Origin: Cellvibrio sp. KY-YJ-3
GTDB taxonomy: Bacteria; Pseudomonadota; Gammaproteobacteria; Pseudomonadales; Cellvibrionaceae
Reading direction: 5' to 3'
Length of the DNA stretch: 64,000 bases
Assembly: GCF_008806955.1 (NCBI RefSeq)
Contig: NZ_CP031727.1
Span: 3,734,001 to 3,798,000 of the forward strand
Part shown: piece by piece, positions 58,379-64,000 of the stretch
Layout of the letters: the number at the start of each line of letters is the position of its first letter
How positions within the stretch are numbered: the first letter of the stretch is position 1
The notes under the pieces: model-generated
Told to the model about the DNA's origin: nothing
The model's database searches: none
The model's input: only the letters and a program-made list of their open reading frames with translations
Made by a program: the position numbers and the translations under genes

Positions 58379-59554
58379 TTAAATCACCCGCACCGCAATC
58401 ACGTGTTCCACTTTGGCCAGCGCATCAATCACTGCCGCTGAAGGTGCCGCTTCAACATCGATAATGTTGTAGGCCACATCGCCGCGGCTTTTGTTGACCA
58501 TATCTACCACGTTGACTTTGTGGTCAGCCAATACCGAGAGCACATGCCCCAAAACCCCAGAGACATTCTGGTTGGAGAAGGTGATACGCGCACCAATGCC
58601 GGGGTTGCGGTCCATAGACACAGCGGGAAAATTCACCGAGTTTTTGATATTGCCATTTTCAAGATAATCGACCAGCTGATCGGCCGCCATAATGGCGCAA
58701 TTCTCTTCCGCCTCTTCGGTGCTGGCGCCAATGTGCGGCATAGCATAGACATCCTTGCGATTGAGCAGGATCGGCTCGGGGAAATCGCAAATGTATTTAC
58801 CCAAATGACCGGCATCCAGGCTCTCCACTACCGCATGGGCATCCACAATCGCCTCGCGCGCAAAGTTGAGCAGGGTTGCACCCTTTTTGGTGACTTTCAG
58901 GGTGTCAGCATTAATCAGGTGTTTGGTCTGCGGAATGGCCGGCACATGCAGGGTGATATAGTCAGAGCGCGCCAGCAGCGATTGCAGGTTTTCCATACGG
59001 CCCACCTGACTGGGCAAACGCCATGCGGCTTCTACCGACAGCGCCGGGTCAAAACCAACCACATTCATACCCAGCGCCAGAGCGGCGTCGGCTATGAGCG
59101 AGCCAATGGCGCCCAAACCGACAATACCCAGGGTTTTACCGGCCAGCTCAAAACCAGCAAAGTTGGATTTTTCTTTTTCCAACAATTTGGACATCTCATC
59201 GGCATCGGTCATGTGGGTCAAGGTGCTCACGTACTCCATGCCCGGCAGAATGCCGCGCGAGCCGAGCAGCATACCGGCCAGCACCAATTCTTTTACCGCG
59301 TTGGCGTTGGCGCCGGGTGAGTTAAACACCACTACGCCTTTTTTGGTGTACTCCTCCACCGGCACATTGTTAGTGCCTGCACCGGCGCGGGCCACGGCTT
59401 TTACCGACTCAGGCAACGGCTCACCCTGCAGTTTATGGCTGCGCAATATATAGGCGTCAGGGTGGCCTATGTCGCTGGCGACTTCGTAGTTTTCGCGCGG
59501 AAAACGATTCAAGCCTTTGACTGAAATGGCATTGTAGGTTTTGATTTTGAACAT
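58379..59554 (-). CDS. serA: D-3-phosphoglycerate dehydrogenase
   Basis: First enzyme of serine synthesis, 391 residues. NAD fold with GIVGLGAIGSLIADAALALG, substrate-binding RAGAGTNNV, catalytic His in YAMPHIGASTEEAEENCA, and a C-terminal ACT domain (about 318-391) for serine feedback. There is no intervening domain, so it is the compact type. It lies downstream of serC on the same strand but behind a terminator, so the two genes may be separately expressed. SerA-type enzymes can also reduce 2-oxoglutarate to D-2-hydroxyglutarate, a substrate of the YdiJ-like protein at 35-38 kb. Confidence 0.95.
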   Translation of the reverse strand: MFKIKTYNAISVKGLNRFPRENYEVASDIGHPDAYILRSHKLQGEPLPESVKAVARAGAGTNNVPVEEYTKKGVVVFNSPGANANAVKELVLAGMLLGSRGILPGMEYVSTLTHMTDADEMSKLLEKEKSNFAGFELAGKTLGIVGLGAIGSLIADAALALGMNVVGFDPALSVEAAWRLPSQVGRMENLQSLLARSDYITLHVPAIPQTKHLINADTLKVTKKGATLLNFAREAIVDAHAVVESLDAGHLGKYICDFPEPILLNRKDVYAMPHIGASTEEAEENCAIMAADQLVDYLENGNIKNSVNFPAVSMDRNPGIGARITFSNQNVSGVLGHVLSVLADHKVNVVDMVNKSRGDVAYNIIDVEAAPSAAVIDALAKVEHVIAVRVI

Positions 59555-59580
59555 GGTTGTTATTCCTCAAATCGGCTAAC

Positions 59581-59607
59581 AAAAAGGCCGTGTAAAAACA
59601 CGGCCTT
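59581..59607 (-). terminator. Rho-independent terminator between serC and serA
   Basis: A ten-base-pair stem (AAGGCCGTGT / ACACGGCCTT) with a four-base loop, followed on the minus strand by a T-run, 20 bp after the serC stop. Partial read-through to serA is possible. Confidence 0.88.
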
Positions 59608-59626
59608 AAGAACATTAATTGGCAAA

Positions 59627-60742
59627 TCAGGCCGCGGTCGCTTGCTCGTAAGCCCAGCTCAACCAGGGCAGCAAGGCCTCCAGGTCAACCGCGCTCACAG
59701 TGGCGCCACACCAGATACGCAGGCCGGGTGGTGCATCACGGTAAGCGCCAATGTCGTAAGCAACACCTTCTTTATCGAGCAACTTGATCATGGCTTTTAC
59801 CTGATCGGGGGTGGCCTTCAGGGTGAAGCACACGCTGGTATTGGACAGGGTTTCAGGGGTCTTCGCCAGGAAATCAATCCAATCATTAGCCGCTACAAAT
59901 TTTTTCAATACGTCGAGATTGGCGTTGGAGCGGGCGATAGTTTCTTTCACGCCGCCGATTGCACGCACCCAATCCAGCGCGTCTAAATAATCGGCAACTG
60001 CCAACATGGATGGGGTATTGATGGTATCGCCCTTGAAGATGCCCTCGACCAGTTTGCCGCCGCTGGTCATACGGAACAGTTTGGGCATAGGCCAGCTGGG
60101 TTTGTAAGTTTCCAAACGCTCAACCGCGCGCGGGCTTAGGATCAACATACCGTGGGCGCCCTCACCGCCGAGCACTTTTTGCCAGCTGTAGGTGATCACG
60201 TCGAGTTTGTCCCAGGGCATATCCATCGCAAATACCGCCGAGGTAGCATCACAAATGGTCAAGCCTTTACGGTCGGCTGGAATCCAGTCGCCATTGGGCA
60301 CTTTTACTCCAGAAGTGGTGCCGTTCCAAGTGAAGATTACATCGTTGTCAAAGTTCACTTTGGATAAATCCGGCAGCAGGCCGTAATCCGCCTCATGAGC
60401 GTTAACCGTCAATTTCAACTCTTTGGTGGCATCGCTCAGCCAGCCTTTACCAAAGGATTCCCACTGCAGAATATCCACACCGCGCGCCCCGAGCAGCGAC
60501 CACATGGCCATTTCTACCGCACCGGTATCTGAACCTGGCACCACACCAACACGGTAGCCTTCCGGCAGACCCAGCAATTCAGCGGTGTCTTCACAGGCCC
60601 GCTGTAACGCAGCCTTACCAATGGTTGAACGGTGTGAGCGGCCCAGAGTGGAGATATCCAACTGCTCCAAACTGTAACCCGGGCGCTTGCTGCAGGGGCC
60701 AGATGAAAAATTGGGGTTATTGGGTTTTACTGCTGGCTTCAT
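59627..60742 (-). CDS. serC: Phosphoserine aminotransferase (alphaproteobacterial/Methanosarcina type)
   Basis: PLP enzyme of 371 residues making phosphoserine. The N-terminus ([20 protein letters not shown], then [15 protein letters not shown]) and the PLP Lys in [16 protein letters not shown] match the serC subtype common in alphaproteobacteria and methanogens, not the E. coli-type SerC. serA follows in the same direction. This unusual subtype in a gammaproteobacterium suggests old transfer or displacement, which is inference. Confidence 0.9.
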   Translation of the reverse strand: MKPAVKPNNPNFSSGPCSKRPGYSLEQLDISTLGRSHRSTIGKAALQRACEDTAELLGLPEGYRVGVVPGSDTGAVEMAMWSLLGARGVDILQWESFGKGWLSDATKELKLTVNAHEADYGLLPDLSKVNFDNDVIFTWNGTTSGVKVPNGDWIPADRKGLTICDATSAVFAMDMPWDKLDVITYSWQKVLGGEGAHGMLILSPRAVERLETYKPSWPMPKLFRMTSGGKLVEGIFKGDTINTPSMLAVADYLDALDWVRAIGGVKETIARSNANLDVLKKFVAANDWIDFLAKTPETLSNTSVCFTLKATPDQVKAMIKLLDKEGVAYDIGAYRDAPPGLRIWCGATVSAVDLEALLPWLSWAYEQATAA

Positions 60743-60948
60743 GGTAATCCTCTAGCTGACAGGAACAGTGCGCCTTGCGATAAGTACTCAGTTGCGATAG
60801 GTATCGCCAAAACGCACCAAAGAGGGCTCGCCCTTGAGCAACGATAATCGGGCAAACCCGTAAAATTCGGGGCGTCGATTATGCCAGCTCGCTTGCAAAT
60901 AACCTAGCCAGAGAGGTGGCGATGAAAGGTCAAAATGAAACTTCAGGC

Positions 60949-60977
60949 AAAAAAAAGCCCTCTAAAACTCAGAGGGC
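60949..60977 (-). terminator. Intrinsic terminator of the candidate small RNA
   Basis: GCCCTCT / AGAGGGC stem with a seven-base loop, followed on the minus strand by eight T. Confidence 0.85.
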
Positions 60978-61080
60978 GCAGGGAGACGTCGATGCATCAA
61001 CCAGACATCGACGGTGAGAGAACCTAAATGCTCGAAACCAACAGCGCAGCTCCTTCGCCAACCAAGCATTTCAATTAACT
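60949..61080 (-). ncRNA. Candidate LacI-regulated small RNA (about 132 nt)
   Basis: Minus-strand transcript predicted from a strong promoter (61115-61087) to an intrinsic terminator (T-run 60956-60949). It can form three stem-loops: AAATGCT/AGCATTT (61071-61026, with inner pairing), a perfect CGTCGATG/CATCGACG hairpin (61013-60987) and the terminator stem GCCCTCT/AGAGGGC (60977-60957). A 35-codon ORF (61069-60962) lies within it but has no ribosome site and overlaps the terminator, so a leader peptide is less likely. serC begins 207 bp further on, so an attenuated serC leader is the main alternative. Not recognised as a known RNA. Confidence 0.5.
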
Positions 61081-61086
61081 GGCTCT

Positions 61087-61115
61087 ACTTTATGGGCAAA
61101 TGACAGCGCTGTCAA
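61087..61115 (-). promoter_or_regulatory. Consensus sigma-70 promoter with an overlapping LacI-type operator
   Basis: On the minus strand: TTGACA (61115-61110), 17-bp spacer, TAAAGT (61092-61087). The perfect 14-bp palindrome TGACAGCGCTGTCA (61101-61114) overlaps the -35 box and spacer, so a bound repressor would block the promoter. Confidence 0.7.
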
Positions 61116-61200
61116 CAATAATTTAACTGCATCACGTGAATCAACCCACAAGTTCAGCATTGTTCACAGAAAGTAGCGTTGAGGAATAAGGAGGGAGCAA

Positions 61201-61231
61201 GCAAATCAGTAGCCATAGACTACTGATTTGC
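61201..61231 (-). other. Perfect 12-bp hairpin downstream of the halogenase gene
   Basis: A 12-bp inverted repeat with a seven-base loop, 45 bp past the stop of the gene ending at 61276. There is no T-run after it, so it may protect the mRNA end or be a weak terminator. Confidence 0.5.
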
Positions 61232-61275
61232 CAATACTTGATTCAGAGGGAACAAACCAGAGAAAAATAAAACAA

Positions 61276-62832
61276 CTAAATCAATGGCATTCCATGCTTC
61301 ATGACATGGTCTATCAGTGCGCGGTTAGAGGGCAAGCCAGACAAATACTTGCGGGTCTTCTCCACCGTCTCACGAATACGCGCTGTCGCCATAGGTAAAT
61401 TATCAGAAGTACGCGGCAACCTGGATGCATCCATGCTAAAGCCCATACCATAGAGCACGTATTGATAACTGGCGGACGGAAAAATCTCCTCTACCTGAAT
61501 AAAATCGCTGCGATGTGGTGGGCGATGTTTCCACAGCAATAATAATTCGCGTAGATGCTCAGGCAGCGCCTCTGGCGCTGACATATCGCGCCAATAATCG
61601 GAGTCGTTCCGCTCAGTCAGCGCATAATGCAATTTTAAAAAATCAATAATGCGATCCCAGCGGTAACTAAACACTTCATTGAAACGTTTCGCCACAATTT
61701 TCATTGCAACTTTATCTGCGGGAAACTCTTCGCAAATCATATTCATCGATAACTCAACCAAAGCTAACGCTGACGCCTCCAGTGGCTCGATGAATCCGGC
61801 AGACATGCCAACAGCAACACAATTCCTATGCCAAAACTCTTGCCTATGCCCCGCCCTGATCGATAGTTTTTTGCTGCTTAAAGAATTCGCTACGGATTGC
61901 CCAACACTTTTGGCGATATGAGCACGCAACTCCATTTCTGCTTTTTCTTCAGAGAGATAACTGCTGGAAAATACATAACCCACACCACGACGCGAAGACA
62001 AGCCTATATCCCAAGTCCAGCCAGCAGACTGAGCCGTGGCAACAGTACAAGATTCAATTGGGCTGGACTGCTCGGGATAAGGCACTTGCATTGCAAGCGC
62101 AGTGTCGTTTAATGACAAGTGCTTTTTATCTACAAAAGGCACACCAAAGTGCTGCCCCAGCAATAGACAACTTAGACCGGAACAATCGACAAAAAGATCA
62201 CCGTAAATTACACCTGATGCCTTGGTATCAACCCCGGCAATATCGCCGCTATCGTCGGCAACAACTTGAGTCACATGATCCAGAATATGAATGACCCCCA
62301 GTGCTGTTGTGCAATGCCGCTGCAATAATGCAGCAAATTTCCCGGCATCGAGGTGATACCCGTAATTAAGCACGCCGGCATATTCCGGTGTTGTTATTTG
62401 TTTTGGCGCGCAGCCCTGCTCCGCCACGACAAATTGCGATGAAACAACTTCAGCAAAGGGGCGATCCGCAAATTGCGCTTGCCACGCAGCAGCTAAATTA
62501 CATTCAGCATAACCATGCGGAATACTGAACGGATGATGGTAAATATCGTCAGCCGCCCCCGTTTTCCAACCGACAAATTTTGACCCTTGTTTAAAAGACG
62601 CAAAACACTCACGAATCAAATCTGTTTCGGAAATACCAATCTTGCGCAGGGTCGCCCGCATGGATGGCCAAGTACCTTCACCAACCCCAATCGTATTCAC
62701 ATCAGGCGACTCAATCAGGGTAATACTGACCCCCGCCTCATTGTGCCTGAACTCTGCCGCTAACAACCCCGCCGCCAGCCAACCAGCAGTACCGCCACCA
62801 ACAATGATTATTTTTTTTATGGATTCGCTCAT
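61276..62832 (-). CDS. Flavin-dependent tryptophan-halogenase-family protein (first copy)
   Basis: A 518-residue FADH2-dependent halogenase-like protein. FAD motif VGGGTAGWLAAGLLA at the N-terminus; a Lys in SFKQGSKFVGW at the place of the catalytic Lys of PrnA; the signature region reads WTWDIGL, with Gly where WxWxIP has Pro; and a GFIEPLEASALALVEL segment corresponds to the region with the catalytic Glu. In Cellvibrio, Caulobacter and Xanthomonas relatives such genes occur in sugar-uptake (TonB receptor, SapC) loci, and chlorination is mostly unproven. It is followed by an LacI-controlled RNA region and lies 158 bp downstream of a paralogue. Confidence 0.88.
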   Translation of the reverse strand: MSESIKKIIIVGGGTAGWLAAGLLAAEFRHNEAGVSITLIESPDVNTIGVGEGTWPSMRATLRKIGISETDLIRECFASFKQGSKFVGWKTGAADDIYHHPFSIPHGYAECNLAAAWQAQFADRPFAEVVSSQFVVAEQGCAPKQITTPEYAGVLNYGYHLDAGKFAALLQRHCTTALGVIHILDHVTQVVADDSGDIAGVDTKASGVIYGDLFVDCSGLSCLLLGQHFGVPFVDKKHLSLNDTALAMQVPYPEQSSPIESCTVATAQSAGWTWDIGLSSRRGVGYVFSSSYLSEEKAEMELRAHIAKSVGQSVANSLSSKKLSIRAGHRQEFWHRNCVAVGMSAGFIEPLEASALALVELSMNMICEEFPADKVAMKIVAKRFNEVFSYRWDRIIDFLKLHYALTERNDSDYWRDMSAPEALPEHLRELLLLWKHRPPHRSDFIQVEEIFPSASYQYVLYGMGFSMDASRLPRTSDNLPMATARIRETVEKTRKYLSGLPSNRALIDHVMKHGMPLI

Positions 62833-62990
62833 AGTGATTTTCTTTTAGTAATGATCTATTAAACACGGCTATCGGTTCCTATCCTAGTTACCGCACGATT
62901 CAGCGCGAAAACCAAAACAGCACCGCTTGATGGGTGCCGAGTATATTACTTGGCTTAATAGCAAGTCGATCATGTTTAACTGACATCAAA

Positions 62991-64000
62991 TCACTTTTCC
63001 ATAGCGCAGTACTGGGCAATAAATTGCTCATGGCTTGGCAACAACGCGAGATTCCTTGATATGTGATCACGAAATCCAGTCATATACTGGCTAAACTCAG
63101 TATTTGACATATTATCTACAATAGGCTGGTAATTGGCAGGCGCAAAACCCTGACCAATCAAGACCTGTGTCCAACCATTGGTTCTGAATAATTCATCTCC
63201 CCCCAGAAATACCATGCCGCTTTGGGTGAACATATCCATACGATGACGCAAGGTATCTGGTATTTGCATGGTTCGTACGTAATTCCAGAACTCCGTATCA
63301 CTACGACGTGTTGCGTGATAATGAAGGATAATAAAGTCGCGAATACTTTCAGCCTCCTCCTTAGATTGGCGGTTATATTCATCTACCAACACTGGCTGAA
63401 CACCGCGCAGAGGAAATAAGCGCAAAAAGCGAATCAAGCCAGAAGTTACCATGTGAATACTGGTCGACTCCAAAGGCTCAAGAAAACCCGATGCCAGCCC
63501 CAATGCTATACAGTTTTTATTCCAACCGAACTTACGCCGCCCAGTGGTAAATTGTATTAGGCGCGGGTTATTTAACATCGTACCTTCGACATTATTGGTT
63601 AATGTTTTTTCCGCCCAGGTTTGATCCGTAAATTGACTGGAATAAACGAGGCCATTACCCGTGCGATTTTGTAGCGGGATTCGCCACTGCCAACCAAATT
63701 CACGCGCAGTAGAAGTCGTGTAAGGAGTGGCAGGTTTCACCTTGGCTGTTTGTACTGCCAGTGCGGAATCGCAAGGTAACCAATGCTGCCAATTCTCATA
63801 ACCGGTTTGTAATGCTTGCTCAATCAGCAAACCGCGAAAACCACTACAATCAATAAAAAAATCTGCCTCAATCTTCATGCCGCCATGAAGATGTAAACAC
63901 TCAATAAAACCAGTATCAGGGTTTAGTTCGACATGCTCGATTTTTCCCTCGTGACGAACCACTCCCAACCCTTCGCTAAACTGACGTAAAAATTTTGCGT
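62991..64000 (-). CDS. Flavin-dependent tryptophan-halogenase-family protein (second copy, N-terminus outside the window)
   Basis: The last 335 or so residues of a halogenase-like protein; the frame stays open to the window edge, so the FAD-binding N-terminus and the catalytic Lys are not visible. The signature GWQWRIPL (WxWxIP) is intact, unlike in the copy at 61276, and GFLEPLESTSIHMV and DCSGFRGLLIEQAL are present. Same strand and 158 bp upstream of the first copy, so they may be co-transcribed. The two are paralogues of the same family but clearly diverged. Confidence 0.88.
   Translation of the reverse strand, partial: AKFLRQFSEGLGVVRHEGKIEHVELNPDTGFIECLHLHGGMKIEADFFIDCSGFRGLLIEQALQTGYENWQHWLPCDSALAVQTAKVKPATPYTTSTAREFGWQWRIPLQNRTGNGLVYSSQFTDQTWAEKTLTNNVEGTMLNNPRLIQFTTGRRKFGWNKNCIALGLASGFLEPLESTSIHMVTSGLIRFLRLFPLRGVQPVLVDEYNRQSKEEAESIRDFIILHYHATRRSDTEFWNYVRTMQIPDTLRHRMDMFTQSGMVFLGGDELFRTNGWTQVLIGQGFAPANYQPIVDNMSNTEFSQYMTGFRDHISRNLALLPSHEQFIAQYCAMEK

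Noticed and set aside
58520-59320. 266-codon plus-strand ORF opposite serA
   Set aside because: Lies entirely antisense to a clearly conserved gene; its sequence is low in recognisable motifs and rich in Gln/His/Gly as expected of a shadow frame.
60962-61069. 35-codon leader peptide with a transcription attenuator for serC
   Set aside because: No ribosome site, no run of regulatory codons such as Ser, and the stop lies in the terminator stem; kept only as an alternative to the small RNA.

Overview
The window looks like a chromosomal segment of a gammaproteobacterium close to Cellvibrio (Cellvibrionaceae). This rests on recognising gene content and order (ftsK-lolA-rarA, a Pseudomonas-type cysI-DUF934 pair, a long purL, ydiJ, a GH16 lipoprotein, tryptophan-halogenase-like genes), not on a database search. 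Most of it is ordinary housekeeping: DNA translocation and repair, lipoprotein sorting, purine and serine synthesis, sulfite reduction, thioredoxin reduction, acetate uptake and fatty-acid activation. No tRNA, rRNA, prophage, IS element or CRISPR array was seen.

Layout. 1-4010 (minus): rarA (cut by the left edge), lolA, ftsK. 4.2-18.5 kb (minus): a diguanylate cyclase, a 2475-residue LEPR-XLL/DUF4347 protein with twelve cadherin-like repeats, and three genes carrying HlyD-type adaptor domains, one fused to a PqqD-like domain and a site-2 protease and one fused to GAF sensing. 18.8-23.3 kb (plus): histidine kinase, CheY-like regulator and REC-GGDEF-EAL protein. 23.5-28.7 kb: trxB, a DUF3313 lipoprotein, an acyltransferase and a GntR/ABC-2 operon. 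28.9-40.8 kb: purL, mltF, ydiJ and a DUF349 protein. 41.0-45.3 kb: a candidate structured RNA, a FadR-type GntR regulator, an SPFH/Arc/DUF4177 operon and a DesK/DesR-like pair. 45.5-50.4 kb: DUF485-actP, an orphan secreted protein, GH16 and rluA. 50.7-60.7 kb: cysI-DUF934, patatin, NfeD/SPFH, fadD, NUDIX, a NIF3-like protein, serA and serC. 60.9-64 kb: a candidate small RNA under a LacI-type operator and two flavin-dependent tryptophan-halogenase-family genes, the last cut by the right edge.

The most unusual part is 4.2-18.5 kb. The giant protein has neither a classical Sec signal nor RTX repeats, and no ABC exporter or TolC gene lies beside it. It does have a LEPR-XLL N-terminus, a DUF4347 domain, a long repeat stalk and a C-terminal membrane segment. 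Next to it are an intramembrane protease fused to an adaptor domain and two more adaptor proteins, and c-di-GMP genes lie on both sides. I infer a dedicated surface-protein assembly, export or release system coupled to c-di-GMP.

Several non-coding signals also stand out: a two-hairpin leader before the giant gene, two minus-strand RNA candidates with good promoters and intrinsic terminators (about 41.1 and 61.0 kb), a pair of similar LacI-type operators (49.6 and 61.1 kb), a doubled TGATATCA box before the SPFH/Arc operon, and a heptanucleotide tandem repeat before the GntR/ABC operon.
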